64,000 nucleotides of DNA from Arthrobacter sp. Leaf69 (GCF_001422645.1 NZ_LMLR01000001.1:853294-917293); one strand, 5' to 3'. Shown: positions 9,380 through 18,467, numbered from the stretch's first letter. Notes: generated by a model not told the origin, from the letters alone. Made by a program: numbers and translations.

Positions 9380-10558
9380 ATGCGGTTATTGCACACCTCG
9401 GACTGGCATTTGGGCCGGTCGTTCCATGGCGTCGGGATGCTTGACGCCCAGCGCGCGTTCGTCGACCAGCTGGTCTCCTTCGTCAGGGACGAGTCCGTTG
9501 ACGTGGTCCTGATCGCCGGCGACGTCTACGACCGCGCCCTGCCGGGGGTCGACGTCGTCCGGCTGCTGGACGACGCGCTGGTGGGCCTGACCGGCGCCGG
9601 CGCGCAGGTGGTGCTGACCAGCGGCAACCACGACTCGGCCATCCGGCTCGGCTTCGCCTCCCGGCTGCTGGAGCGCGGGGGAGTGCACCTGCGCACGCGG
9701 CTCACCGAGCTGGACCAGCCCGTGCTCCACCCGCTCGACGCCGCCGATCCCGACGCCGGGCCGGTGCTCGCCATCTACGGCATCCCCTGGCTGGAACCAC
9801 GCCTCGTGGCCGAACAGCTCGGCGTCGAAACGGCCAGCCACTTCGAAGTGACCCGCGCCGCCACCGCGCGGATCCGGGAGGACCTGCGGGGCCGTTCCGC
9901 CGCCCGGACCGTGCATTCCGTGGTCCTGGCGCACACCTTCGCCAGCGGCGGGATCAGTTCGGACAGCGAACGGGACCTCAGCATTGGCGGCGTCGGCGCT
10001 GTCCCGCTGGATCTCTTCGACGGCTTCGGGTACACGGCGCTGGGCCACCTGCACGGACGGCAGGAACTCTCGCCCTCGGTCCGCTATTCGGGTTCGCCGC
10101 TCGCGTACTCCTTCTCTGAAGCGCAGCACAAGAAGGGCAGCTGGCTCGTGGACGTCGACGCGGACGGCATCGGCGCGGTCCGTGAAGTGCTGTGGGAAGC
10201 GCCCCGGACCCTGGCCGTGCTGCGCGGCAAACTGGAGGACCTGCTCTCCGCCGAGGAATTCGTGTGGGCCGAGACCGCCTATTGCCAGATCACCCTGACC
10301 GACGCGCAGCGCCCGGCCCGGGCCATGGAACGGCTGCGCTCGCGGTTCCCCGACACTCTCGTGCTGGGTTTCGATGCGGAAGGTGCCGGCGTCGCCGCCA
10401 CAACCAGCTACAGCAGCAGGCTGGCCGAGGCCGAGGACGACCTGTCCGTCTGCTGCGGCTTCCTGGAGCACGTCCGCGGCCGGGCAGCCGACGACGTCGA
10501 GGCAGCTGTCCTTGCCGAAGCCCTGGAAGCCGTGCGCCTGGAAGGGGTATCCCCGTGA
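9380..10558 (+). CDS. sbcD: Exonuclease subunit SbcD
   Basis: The nuclease subunit of SbcCD (Mre11 homologue), which opens hairpins and processes DNA ends. The 392-aa protein shows the metallophosphoesterase motifs HTSDWHLGR (residues 5-13), GDVYDRA, SGNHDS, LAHTF and GHLHG in order. ATG 9380 is preferred over the longer open frame because it begins exactly at the family N terminus and lies six bases after TACCGT (9368-9373). The stop overlaps sbcC by 4 nt, so the two subunits are translationally coupled. Confidence 0.95.
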   Translation: MRLLHTSDWHLGRSFHGVGMLDAQRAFVDQLVSFVRDESVDVVLIAGDVYDRALPGVDVVRLLDDALVGLTGAGAQVVLTSGNHDSAIRLGFASRLLERGGVHLRTRLTELDQPVLHPLDAADPDAGPVLAIYGIPWLEPRLVAEQLGVETASHFEVTRAATARIREDLRGRSAARTVHSVVLAHTFASGGISSDSERDLSIGGVGAVPLDLFDGFGYTALGHLHGRQELSPSVRYSGSPLAYSFSEAQHKKGSWLVDVDADGIGAVREVLWEAPRTLAVLRGKLEDLLSAEEFVWAETAYCQITLTDAQRPARAMERLRSRFPDTLVLGFDAEGAGVAATTSYSSRLAEAEDDLSVCCGFLEHVRGRAADDVEAAVLAEALEAVRLEGVSP

Positions 10559-13500
10559 GGATCCACCGTCTCGAGATCTCCGCCTTCGGACCCTTCGCCG
10601 CGACCGAACATATCGACTTCGACCGGCTGAGCGCGCACGGGCTGTTCCTGCTGAACGGCGCCACCGGAGCGGGCAAGACCAGCGTGCTGGACGCCATCTG
10701 CTTCGCGCTTTACGGCTCGGTGCCCGGGGCGCGGCAGGACGGAAAACGGCTGCGCAGCGACCACGCCGAGGCTGCCGCGGAACCCCGGGTCACGTGCGAG
10801 TTCTCGGCGCGCGGGCGGCACTTCGAAGTTTCCCGCTCGCCCGCCTGGGACAAACCCAGCGCCCGGGGGAAAAACGGTTTCACCGTGCAGCAGGCCAACA
10901 CCGTGCTGCGCGAACGCGTCAACGGCGAATGGACCGAAAAATCCGGCCGCAGCGACGAAGCCGGCGCCGAAATCGCCGACGTGCTCGGCATGAACCGGGA
11001 GCAGTTTACCCGCGTCGTCATGCTGCCGCAGGGCGATTTTGCGGCCTTCCTACGTTCCAAGGCCGCCGACCGCCTCGAGCTGCTGCAGAGCCTCTTCGGC
11101 ACCCGGCGCTTCGAAGCCGTGGAGCAGGAACTCGGCCGGAAGGCGCAGGCTGCCCGCGCCGAGGTCGCCAGCCTCAACGGCCAGCTTGAGCTCCTGCTCG
11201 CCCAGGCGGAAGCCGAAACAGCCACACTTGGACTCGACTCGGCCGATGCCCCGGACCGGGCCGAGCCGGACACCTTCCTCACGTGGCTGGGGGCCGCTGC
11301 CACCACTGCCGCGGAGCGGCGGCGTGCGGCCGCGGTGGAGGCAGAGGGGCTGCGCGCCGACCAGGTGGCCGCACGGGACGCCGCAGCAGCGCGTTCTGCC
11401 CGCCAGGCCAGGCTCGCCGCGGCCGAACACCGGCGCTCCGACGCTCAAGCCGCCGCGCCCGCCGTCGCGGCCAAGATCGAACAGCTGGGCCTGCACCGCA
11501 AGGCCGAAGTCCTCGGCGGACAACTGCAGGCTGCCGACAGTGCCCGGGCGGCGGAGGAAGCGGCCGCGGCCACTATGGCCGCCGCCGTCGACGAGCTGCG
11601 CACGGCTGCGCTCACCGACCCCGAACTTGCCGCGCTGGGTGACCGGACCGCGGACGGCGGAGCGGGCCAGTGGTCCGGTGAAGCGCTGCGGTCCGCGTTG
11701 GGGGAGCTGCGCTCCCTGCGCGCGGTGCTCGAGGAGCGGCTGCCCGATGAGGCCAGGCTCGCCGGCCTGCGGAGCCGCAGCGCGCAGCTTCGCCTGGGCC
11801 TGACCCGGCTGGAAGACGAACGGACCTCCCGGAATGCCGCACTGCTGGTCCTGCGCCAGGAAGCAGCGGACCTGGTCGCCGGACTGCGGCCTCTCGAAGA
11901 ACTCGCCGCGGAGCTGCAGCTGCGGACGAAGGAGGCCGCCGCCGCGGAGGAACTGCTGGTCCTGGTCCGGCGCTACGCCGAGGCAGGAAAGGACTGCGGA
12001 GCCGTCGCCGAACGCCATGGCAGGGCCCGGGAGGAGTACCAGGACCGGCGCCAGCGCTGGCTTGACCTCCGCGAGGAACGGCTGGCCAATGCCGCGGCCG
12101 AACTCGCTTCCCAGCTGCAGGCCGGCGTCCCGTGCCCGGTCTGCGGCAGCCCCGAGCATCCCGCCCCCGCCCCGGCCGCCGCGTCCGCCCTGGACGTGGC
12201 CGAGGCCGAACAATCCGCGCAGCTCGCCTGCGAGGCCGCGGAGGCCGCCCTTGCGGCGCTCGAACGTGAACTCTCCGATGCCCAGCAGGTGGTCGCCGTA
12301 TTGGCCGCCCAGGGCGGCGACACCGCCCCCGACGACGCGGCCCGGGAAGCCACCCTCGCCGCTGAGCGCGCGGCCGAAGCCCGCCGCGCGGCGGCGGATC
12401 TTGCCGTCAACCGCGCGCGGCACACCGAACTGGACGAGGAGATCGCCGACGCCGAGCGGGCCTTGGTGGACGCGGCATCAAACATCACCCAAACCGAATC
12501 CACGCTCGCAGAGGTCCGGGAGCAGGCCGATTCCCTCGACGTGGCCCTGGACAATCTCCGGGCGGGCCACCCGGTCCTGGCCCGCCGCATCACCGCGCTG
12601 GACGGCACCGCTGCCGTGCTGGAACGCGCCGACGCGGCGGGGACGCAGCTGGAACAGGCCGCAGCCCTCGCCGCCGAGACCCGGCAGCAGCTGGAGCTGG
12701 CGCTTCCGGGCACCGGCTTCGAATCCCCCGACGCTGCCCGGGCCGTCCTGCTCTCTGCCCGGGACGCCGCGGCGCTGGAGGCCGCCGTCCGCGCCGGACA
12801 GGACGAAGCGGCCCGGATCGGGGAACTCTTCGCCAGCGAGGAACTCGTCCTGGCGGCACACGAGCTGGAAACGGAGGGTCCCCTCGACGCGGAGCTGGTG
12901 GAACAGCTCCGCGCTGACGCGGCCGCAGCGGATCGCGCGGCCCGGGACGCCGCACTGGCGGCAGGCCTCGCGGAAAAGTCGGTGCGGACCCTGGGCACCA
13001 TTGCCGCGAACTTTGCCAAGCTCGCGGAGGACGGGCGCGAACCGCGCGAACGAGCGCACCTGCTGGCAGCGGTCGCCGACGCCGCCCGCGGCGCAGGCGA
13101 CAACAACTACCGCATGAGCCTGAATAGCTACGTGCTCGCCGCGCGGCTGGAACAGGTGGCCGTCGCCGCCTCGGAACGCCTGATCGGGATGAGCGACGGC
13201 CGCTACATCCTGCAGCACACGGACGCCAGGGCGGCCCGCGGCGCGAAATCCGGCCTCGGCCTGGAAGTGGTGGACCAGTGGACCGGCCAGCGGCGCGACA
13301 CGGCAACGTTGTCCGGCGGTGAGTCCTTTATGGCCTCGCTGGCCCTGGCGCTCGGACTGGCGGACGTGGTGCAGCAGGAATCGGGCGGAGTGGACATCGA
13401 GACACTGTTCGTGGACGAGGGCTTCGGCAGCCTGGACGAACAAGCCCTCGAGCAGGTCATGGACGCCCTCGAGGGGCTCCGGGACGGCGGACGGGTGGTG

Positions 13501-13611
13501 GGTCTGGTGAGCCACGTGGGCGAAATGAAGCAGCGCATCAGCACCCAGCTCCAGGTGGTCAAGGGAAGGAACGGGTCCACACTGCACATCTCCGACGACA
13601 CGCCGGCCTGA
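10555..13611 (+). CDS. sbcC: Exonuclease subunit SbcC (SMC-like ATPase)
   Basis: The Rad50-like ATPase partner of SbcD. The 1018-aa protein has Walker A GATGAGKTS near residue 33, long Ala/Glu/Arg-rich coiled coils, the zinc hook CPVCGSPEH near residue 527, the ABC signature LSGGES near 919 and Walker B TLFVDEGFGSLDE near 948. The GTG start at 10555 is fixed by overlap with the sbcD stop; the open frame upstream is sbcD read out of phase. Length matches family expectation. Confidence 0.95.
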   Translation: MRIHRLEISAFGPFAATEHIDFDRLSAHGLFLLNGATGAGKTSVLDAICFALYGSVPGARQDGKRLRSDHAEAAAEPRVTCEFSARGRHFEVSRSPAWDKPSARGKNGFTVQQANTVLRERVNGEWTEKSGRSDEAGAEIADVLGMNREQFTRVVMLPQGDFAAFLRSKAADRLELLQSLFGTRRFEAVEQELGRKAQAARAEVASLNGQLELLLAQAEAETATLGLDSADAPDRAEPDTFLTWLGAAATTAAERRRAAAVEAEGLRADQVAARDAAAARSARQARLAAAEHRRSDAQAAAPAVAAKIEQLGLHRKAEVLGGQLQAADSARAAEEAAAATMAAAVDELRTAALTDPELAALGDRTADGGAGQWSGEALRSALGELRSLRAVLEERLPDEARLAGLRSRSAQLRLGLTRLEDERTSRNAALLVLRQEAADLVAGLRPLEELAAELQLRTKEAAAAEELLVLVRRYAEAGKDCGAVAERHGRAREEYQDRRQRWLDLREERLANAAAELASQLQAGVPCPVCGSPEHPAPAPAAASALDVAEAEQSAQLACEAAEAALAALERELSDAQQVVAVLAAQGGDTAPDDAAREATLAAERAAEARRAAADLAVNRARHTELDEEIADAERALVDAASNITQTESTLAEVREQADSLDVALDNLRAGHPVLARRITALDGTAAVLERADAAGTQLEQAAALAAETRQQLELALPGTGFESPDAARAVLLSARDAAALEAAVRAGQDEAARIGELFASEELVLAAHELETEGPLDAELVEQLRADAAAADRAARDAALAAGLAEKSVRTLGTIAANFAKLAEDGREPRERAHLLAAVADAARGAGDNNYRMSLNSYVLAARLEQVAVAASERLIGMSDGRYILQHTDARAARGAKSGLGLEVVDQWTGQRRDTATLSGGESFMASLALALGLADVVQQESGGVDIETLFVDEGFGSLDEQALEQVMDALEGLRDGGRVVGLVSHVGEMKQRISTQLQVVKGRNGSTLHISDDTPA

Positions 13612-13739
13612 CACGCCTCCCGGGCCCGGTTGCTGCAGCTGCCGGGCCGGGCAACCGTGGCGGCCGGGCCCGCGCATTCTGCTTCAGTTCCGGGTATAGT
13701 TGGTGAGTTACCGGGTCGCGCGCATCGGGAGGAGGGACG

Positions 13740-13838
13740 ATGCGCACCATTGAACGAACCCGGAATCATGACTCTCTCAACGACTTCCCAGGCGCCCGAT
13801 TCGTCCGCGCCCGCTTCCCCTACGCCCCTCGTCCCTGA
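13740..13838 (+). CDS. Possible 32-aa upstream ORF or leader peptide
   Basis: ATG 13740 follows an excellent Shine-Dalgarno (GGGAGGAGGGA, about 13727-13737) and a TATAGT -10 hexamer at 13695-13700. It encodes 32 residues beginning MRTIERTRNH and ending YAPRP, rich in Arg and Pro. It overlaps the start of the MFS gene in another frame, and the MFS start itself has no convincing ribosome site. This suggests a translated leader that couples to or attenuates the transporter. It has no recognised homologue and could be chance. Confidence 0.4.
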   Translation: MRTIERTRNHDSLNDFPGARFVRARFPYAPRP

Positions 13839-15195
13839 CACCGCTGCCCCTGTTCCCGGGCCAGCCACGCTGTCGACACCGGATACCGGCGCCACACCGC
13901 CGGCGCCGCGCACCGGCGGTCGGTTCTCCCGTTTGCCGCTGCTGGCCGGCAGAAGTTTCATTCCGATCGGGCTCTTCGCGCGGCTCCCGCTCGCGATGCT
14001 CACAGTCGGAGCACTCACCCTCGCCACGGCCGTTACCGGATCCTACGCAGTGGGCGGCGTGGTGGCCGGAGCCGTGGGCATCGGCTCCGCCCTCGGCGCC
14101 CCCGTGTTCGGCGCGCTGGCGGACCGGCTGGGCCAGCGCCCGGTGCTGCTGTTCTCCGCTGTTTTCAACACCGTCGCCGTCATCGCGCTGATCCTGGCTG
14201 CTTACCTGATCCCCGGCGGGCAGGACCTCGCGGCAGCCGCCCCCGTCCTGGCCGCCGCCTTCGTGGCCGGCGCAAGCTGCCCGCAGGTAGGCTCCCTGGC
14301 CCGGGTCCGCTGGATGGCGCTGACCTCCCGCGGGGGACGCGACGCGAACACCGCGGACCTGGACACGGCCCTGTCCTACGAAAGCACAGCCGACGAGCTG
14401 ACGTTCGTCCTGGGCCCTGCCCTGGTGGGCATCCTCGCCAGCCTCATCGCCCCGTGGCTGCCGCTCGCCCTGGCCGCGGCGTTGACCATCACCCTGGTCC
14501 CGGCTTTCGCCGTGCATGCCACGCATAACGCCGTGGTCCGGACGCCGGCCCCCACGGCGGCCGGCGCGGCGCAGAAGAAGCAGCTCCGGGCGTCCCTGAC
14601 GGCCGGGCAGCGCGCCGGTGCCTTCGCCGCCGTCGGACTTCCGGTGCTGGCAATGGTCTGCATGGGCACGTTCTTCGGCTCCACCCAGACCGCGCTGAGT
14701 TCCTTCTCCGCGACCTTCGCCACATCCGAGCTCGCGGGCCTGCTCTACGCGGTGATGGGCCTGAGCTCCGCCGCGGCGGCCCTGTCCGTGGCGTATTGGC
14801 CCCAGCGGTTCACGGTGAACGCCCGCTGGCTGGCCTGCGCGGCGCTGATGGCCGGCCTTGCGCTGCTCCTGTTGCTCCCCTCGACCGCCCTGCCCATGAT
14901 CCTCGTGCTCCTGGTCCTGGGACTGCCCGTGGGCCCGCTGATGGTCACGGTCTTCGCGATCGGCGGACTGGTGGCCCCGGCCGGAAAACTCGGCACGGTC
15001 ATGACAGCGCTGGCCAGCGGCATCGTCGCCGGCACCGCGATCGGCTCCTCCATCGCGGGGCAGCTGGCGCAGCACCAGGGTTACTCTGCGGCCTTCCTGG
15101 TGCCGGTGTGCGCCGCGGCGGCGCTGTTCCTCCTGGGCGCGGCAGCCGCCGTCGTACTCCGGCAACGGAAGAAGTCAGCGGCGGCTGCCGCCTAA
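13768..15195 (+). CDS. MFS transporter
   Basis: A 475-aa major facilitator with about 12 membrane segments. The loop between segments 2 and 3 reads GALADRLGQRPVLL (around residues 119-132), the MFS motif A. A Pro/Thr/Ala-rich cytoplasmic leader of about 55 residues precedes the first membrane segment. The substrate is unknown; the overall shape resembles small-molecule or drug exporters. ATG 13768 is the only usable start in frame downstream of the promoter, and lies inside the preceding small ORF. A REP-like palindrome follows the stop. Confidence 0.82.
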   Translation: MTLSTTSQAPDSSAPASPTPLVPDTAAPVPGPATLSTPDTGATPPAPRTGGRFSRLPLLAGRSFIPIGLFARLPLAMLTVGALTLATAVTGSYAVGGVVAGAVGIGSALGAPVFGALADRLGQRPVLLFSAVFNTVAVIALILAAYLIPGGQDLAAAAPVLAAAFVAGASCPQVGSLARVRWMALTSRGGRDANTADLDTALSYESTADELTFVLGPALVGILASLIAPWLPLALAAALTITLVPAFAVHATHNAVVRTPAPTAAGAAQKKQLRASLTAGQRAGAFAAVGLPVLAMVCMGTFFGSTQTALSSFSATFATSELAGLLYAVMGLSSAAAALSVAYWPQRFTVNARWLACAALMAGLALLLLLPSTALPMILVLLVLGLPVGPLMVTVFAIGGLVAPAGKLGTVMTALASGIVAGTAIGSSIAGQLAQHQGYSAAFLVPVCAAAALFLLGAAAAVVLRQRKKSAAAAA

Positions 15196-15205
15196 GCCCC
15201 AACCA

Positions 15206-15276
15206 CCCCCGTTGCGCTATCACTTCCTGGCCCTAAACCGGCCCGGAAGGACAATAAGTGATAGGGCAACCGGGGG
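15206..15276. repeat. REP-like palindrome, variant A copy 1
   Basis: Outer arms CCCCCGTTGCGCTATCACTT and AAGTGATAGGGCAAC plus CGGGGG pair over about 19 positions; an inner stem TTCC-GGCC/GGCC-GGAA extends the hairpin. It fills the gap between convergent MFS and IclR genes. A second copy with the same arms lies at 33155-33226. Confidence 0.8.
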
Positions 15277-15307
15277 GAACGGGCGACGGCGGAATGTACC
15301 TCGGGTG

Positions 15308-16024
15308 TCAGCCCAGCTGGCTCTCGATGCGTTCGGCCGCTGCGGCGAGGGCCGCCGCGACTTCCCGGGGATCCTGCGCGGCCCGGATGTAGACGACGGC
15401 GAGAGCCGCCGGCCGCCCGCCCGGAACCCGGATCGGTACCGCCAGCGAGGAAACGCCGGAGATGACCTCGTCGTGGCTGGCCGCATAACCGCGGAGGCGG
15501 GCCTCGGCGGCTTCGGCCCGGTAGGGGATGCCCGGGGCGGCGGCGGTCCATTCCTGCTCCGACATGGCCGACTGGATCGCGATGCCGGGGGCGCCGGCGC
15601 TGATCGGATGCCGGGAACCGGGATGCTGGACCACCGTGGCCCCGGTGTGCCGCGGATCCACGGTCACCAGGGTGACGCACTCCTCGTGGTCCCAGACGGC
15701 AACAAAGGCACTCATGGTCAGCGTGTTGGCGAGCTGGGTGAGCTCCGGAAGGGCCGCCGTCTGCAGGTTCCGCGACACTCCCCGGGCCAGGACGGCAAGG
15801 CCCGGTCCAGGCTGGACCCGGCCGCCGTCGTCGCGCACCAGCAGTGAGTGGTCTTCGAGGGTGCGGAGGATGCGGTAGGCGACTGAGCGGTGCACGCCCA
15901 TCGCGTCGGCGAGTTCGGCGATGGTGAGCGGGTGCTGGGCGTCGGCCAGAATCTCCAGGGCGCGGATGCCGCGCGACAACGTCTGGGACGGGGAAGCCTG
16001 CGCGCTGCCGGCGGTCGGGGTCAT
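15308..16024 (-). CDS. IclR family transcriptional regulator
   Basis: A 238-aa regulator with an N-terminal winged helix-turn-helix (about residues 17-75; LTIAELADAMGVHRSVAYR is the recognition region) and a C-terminal IclR effector domain containing GSRHPISAGAPGIAI. The start ATG 16024 follows TAGGAT by six bases on the minus strand. It is divergent from the flavin reductase/monooxygenase genes, and two IclR-like palindromes sit in the shared upstream region, so control of that pathway, and of itself, is likely. The effector is probably an aromatic acid (inference). Confidence 0.9.
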   Translation of the reverse strand: MTPTAGSAQASPSQTLSRGIRALEILADAQHPLTIAELADAMGVHRSVAYRILRTLEDHSLLVRDDGGRVQPGPGLAVLARGVSRNLQTAALPELTQLANTLTMSAFVAVWDHEECVTLVTVDPRHTGATVVQHPGSRHPISAGAPGIAIQSAMSEQEWTAAAPGIPYRAEAAEARLRGYAASHDEVISGVSSLAVPIRVPGGRPAALAVVYIRAAQDPREVAAALAAAAERIESQLG

Positions 16025-16105
16025 TGGTCCATCCTAAGGGCGGGCGGTGGTGAATCCGGGATGCACCCGGGCGGCCCTTGTGCTCCGCCGCACGGTGCGC
16101 TAGCG

Positions 16106-16140
16106 TTCTATATAAGAATCATCTGTTCGATTATAGAACA
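16106..16140. promoter_or_regulatory. Tandem IclR-type operator palindromes
   Basis: TGTTC-GATTATA-GAACA at 16124-16140 and the weaker TTCT-ATATA-AGAA at 16106-16118 have centres 20 bp apart, two helical turns. They lie between the divergent iclR-like and hpaC-like genes in the only AT-rich tract of the gap. IclR-family operators commonly have TTC/GAA-bounded arms like these. Confidence 0.65.
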
Positions 16141-16192
16141 CATGCCTGTGCAGTGCATCCCAGCAACAGCCATCACCAGCCGCAAGGGATCA

Positions 16193-16720
16193 ATGATGAT
16201 TGCCACGCCCGGCGCCGGGCCCCCGGGCCGCATGCCCGCCGCGCGTGCCCACCAATTCCGCGGCAGCCTGGGGCGGTTCGCCACCGGGGTCGCGATCGTG
16301 ACCTTCGACGGCGTCACCAAGCGTCACGGCATCACCGTCAATTCCTTCACTTCGGTATCCATGGATCCGCCCCTGGTGCTCGTCTGCATCGCCCGGACCG
16401 CGAAGGCGCACGACGAACTGGCCGGCCGGCCGTTCGCCGTCAACATCCTGGGCGCGGAACAGCGGCAGCTCGCGCTGCACTTCGCCGGGCGCCCCGGCCC
16501 CGAGCCACTCTGGGTGGAAGGCGAAACGGCTCCGCGGCTCTCCAATGTGCTCGCCTACTTTGAATGCAAGCCCTGGGCGGCGTACGACGGCGGCGACCAC
16601 ACCCTCTACATCGGCGAGGTCGCGGACTTCAACTACCGCAACGGCGACGCGCTGGCCTACGCCAACAGCGCGTTCACCACCATCCCGGAAAGCCAACTGG
16701 GCATGGAAGACCTGCTCTGA
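16193..16720 (+). CDS. hpaC: Flavin reductase of a two-component aromatic monooxygenase (HpaC-like)
   Basis: A 175-aa FMN-binding split-barrel reductase that would supply reduced flavin to the adjacent oxygenase. Typical motifs are FRGSLGRFATGVAIVTF near the N terminus, GITVNSFTSVSMDPPLVLVC, and the late GDHTLYIGEV with the flavin-site His. ATG 16193 and ATG 16196 are both possible; AAGGG at 16184-16188 serves either, and an in-frame ATG at 16142 is less likely. It sits 61 nt upstream of the HpaB-like gene and shares its promoter. The natural phenolic substrate is inferred from the partner. Confidence 0.82.
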   Translation: MMIATPGAGPPGRMPAARAHQFRGSLGRFATGVAIVTFDGVTKRHGITVNSFTSVSMDPPLVLVCIARTAKAHDELAGRPFAVNILGAEQRQLALHFAGRPGPEPLWVEGETAPRLSNVLAYFECKPWAAYDGGDHTLYIGEVADFNYRNGDALAYANSAFTTIPESQLGMEDLL

Positions 16721-16781
16721 CACTCCGCAACACCGGGCCCCGGCCCGACGACTCAGCTCAATGACGACTGGAGAAGCAACC

Positions 16782-18236
16782 ATGGGCATCCGCACCGGAC
16801 AGCAGTACCTCGACAAGCTCAACCGCATGAGGCCCCACGTGATGATTGACGGCGAGGTGGTCAGCGAGGAGATCGCGGAGCACCCCGCGTTCCGCAACGT
16901 GGCCCGCTCCTACGCCAAGCTCTTCGACATGCAGCACGACCCCCGGTACCAGGACGCGCTGACCTACACCTCGCCCAGCACCGGGGATCTGGTGAACGCC
17001 TCCTTCCTGGTGCCGACGACCGTGGAGGACCTTGAGCGCCGGCGCCGTGCCATCTCCACCTGGGCCGAGTCCTCCAACGGCTTCCTGGGCCGGTCCGGTG
17101 ACTACATGAACTCCTCGCTCACCGCCCTCAGCACGGCCCGGAAGTGGTTTTCCCAGGCAGACCCCAGGTTCGGCGAGAACATCCGCAGGTACTACGAATG
17201 GGCCCGGGAAAACGACGTCCTCGCCACGCATACCTTGATCCCGCCGCAGGCCAACCGCTCCGTCTCCGGCTCCGAACAGCTCGGCGGCCAGCTCTCGGCG
17301 CGGATTGTCGAGGAGCGCGCGGACGGCATCGTCATCCGTGGCGCCCGCATGCTGGCCACCATCGCGCCGATCGCCGACGAGCTGCTGGTCTTCCCCTCGA
17401 CAGTGCTCCGCGGCACTCCGGACGATGCCCCGTACTCTTACGCCTTTGCCATTCCCAATGACACACCGGGCCTGCGGTACCTCTGCCGCACGTCGCTGTA
17501 CAACGGCGGCAGCACCCACGACGAGCCGCTGGCCTCCCGCTACGAGGAAATGGACGCCGTCGCGGTCTTCGACGATGTCTTCGTCCCCAGTGAGCGGGTT
17601 TTTATGCTCGGCAACCCGCAGCTGTGCAACGGCTTCTACTCCGAAACCGGTGCAGGCGCCCTGATGACGCACCAAGTGGTCACCCGGACCATCGCCAAGA
17701 GCGAGTTTTACCTGGGCCTGGCCTCCGAACTCGCCGAGTCGATTGGCATCGACGGGTTCCAGCACATCCAGGAGGACATCGCCGAACTGATTGTCGTCGT
17801 CGAAATCGGCAAGGCCCTGGTCCGGGCCTCCGAGGCGGATGCAGAGCTCAACGAGGCCGGCGTGATGCTGCCGAAGTGGTCCACACTCAACGCCGCCCGC
17901 AACTGGTACCCGAAAGTGGCCCAACGCTTCCCGCAGATCATCCGGAAGTTTTCCGCCTCCGGGCTTATGGCCCTTCCCGGCGAGGCGGACGTCAACAGCG
18001 ACGCCCGGGCGGACATTGACCTGTACCTGCAGGGCAAGTCCCTGACTGGTCCCGAGCGTGTCCGGCTGTTCAAGCTGGCCTTTGACGCCTCGGTCTCCGG
18101 CTTCTCCGGCCGGCAGTCGCTCTACGAATACTTCTTCTTCGGCGATCCGGTCCGGATGGCCGGGGCGATGGTGAACGGCTATGACCGGGAGCCCGTCCGG
18201 GCCAGGGTCAGGGAGTTCCTGCACCGTGCCGACTGA
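16782..18236 (+). CDS. hpaB: 4-hydroxyphenylacetate 3-monooxygenase-family oxygenase (HpaB-like)
   Basis: A 484-aa reduced-flavin-dependent oxygenase of the HpaB family, hydroxylating a phenolic ring to a catechol. It begins GIRTGQQYLDKL and contains THTLIPPQANRS near residue 149, the region lining the flavin site, and KSEFYLGLASELAESIG in the C-terminal helical domain. Length fits the family. ATG 16782 is chosen over the in-frame ATG 16761 because GGAG lies eight bases upstream. Partner reductase is immediately upstream, an aromatic-type symporter immediately downstream. Phenol specificity within the family is not readable from sequence. Confidence 0.85.
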   Translation: MGIRTGQQYLDKLNRMRPHVMIDGEVVSEEIAEHPAFRNVARSYAKLFDMQHDPRYQDALTYTSPSTGDLVNASFLVPTTVEDLERRRRAISTWAESSNGFLGRSGDYMNSSLTALSTARKWFSQADPRFGENIRRYYEWARENDVLATHTLIPPQANRSVSGSEQLGGQLSARIVEERADGIVIRGARMLATIAPIADELLVFPSTVLRGTPDDAPYSYAFAIPNDTPGLRYLCRTSLYNGGSTHDEPLASRYEEMDAVAVFDDVFVPSERVFMLGNPQLCNGFYSETGAGALMTHQVVTRTIAKSEFYLGLASELAESIGIDGFQHIQEDIAELIVVVEIGKALVRASEADAELNEAGVMLPKWSTLNAARNWYPKVAQRFPQIIRKFSASGLMALPGEADVNSDARADIDLYLQGKSLTGPERVRLFKLAFDASVSGFSGRQSLYEYFFFGDPVRMAGAMVNGYDREPVRARVREFLHRAD

Positions 18237-18244
18237 ACCGCGCC

Positions 18245-18275
18245 GCCGGCACGTGCCGTGTCTGCGCGTGCCGGC
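18245..18275. terminator. Hairpin downstream of hpaB
   Basis: GCCGGCACG at 18245-18253 pairs perfectly with CGTGCCGGC at 18267-18275. There is no adjacent T-run; the CTTTTT at 18319-18324 is too distant to be part of it. A weak terminator or a processing hairpin. Confidence 0.35.
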
Positions 18276-18331
18276 GCCCGGCCTGGCGCGGCCGCCGCCG
18301 ATTTGGGCACGGCAAAGCTTTTTCCAAAAGG

Positions 18332-18347
18332 TGTGTGCCCTATCACA
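18332..18347. promoter_or_regulatory. Candidate CRP/GlxR-type binding site
   Basis: TGTGTGCCCTATCACA matches nine of ten outer positions of the actinobacterial CRP/GlxR consensus (TGTGA-N6-TCACA). If transcription starts near 18380 behind AATACT (18368-18373), its centre lies near -41, the class II activator position. It precedes the MHS symporter gene. Confidence 0.6.
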
Positions 18348-18354
18348 CATTTCA

Positions 18355-18392
18355 TAGTATGATTCTGAATACTAACTGACCGTTCGATCAGT
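18355..18392. promoter_or_regulatory. Two abutting palindromes over the symporter promoter
   Basis: TAGTAT-GATTCTGA-ATACTA (18355-18374) is a perfect 6-bp inverted repeat. It is directly followed by ACTGACCGTTCGATCAGT (18375-18392), a near-palindrome resembling TetR-family operators. Both cover the probable -10 region and start point, so repression is likely. No TetR gene is in the window. Confidence 0.6.
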
Positions 18393-18467
18393 AAATCCAG
18401 AGGCATTCAGTTATTCACTTCGCACCCATCCCCGGGCAGGATTTCTGCCCCCAGCAACGGAGTTTCA

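Noticed and set aside
10192..10554. N-terminal extension of SbcC
   Set aside because: It is sbcD read in another frame; the GTG at 10555 coincides with the sbcD stop and starts the family N terminus.
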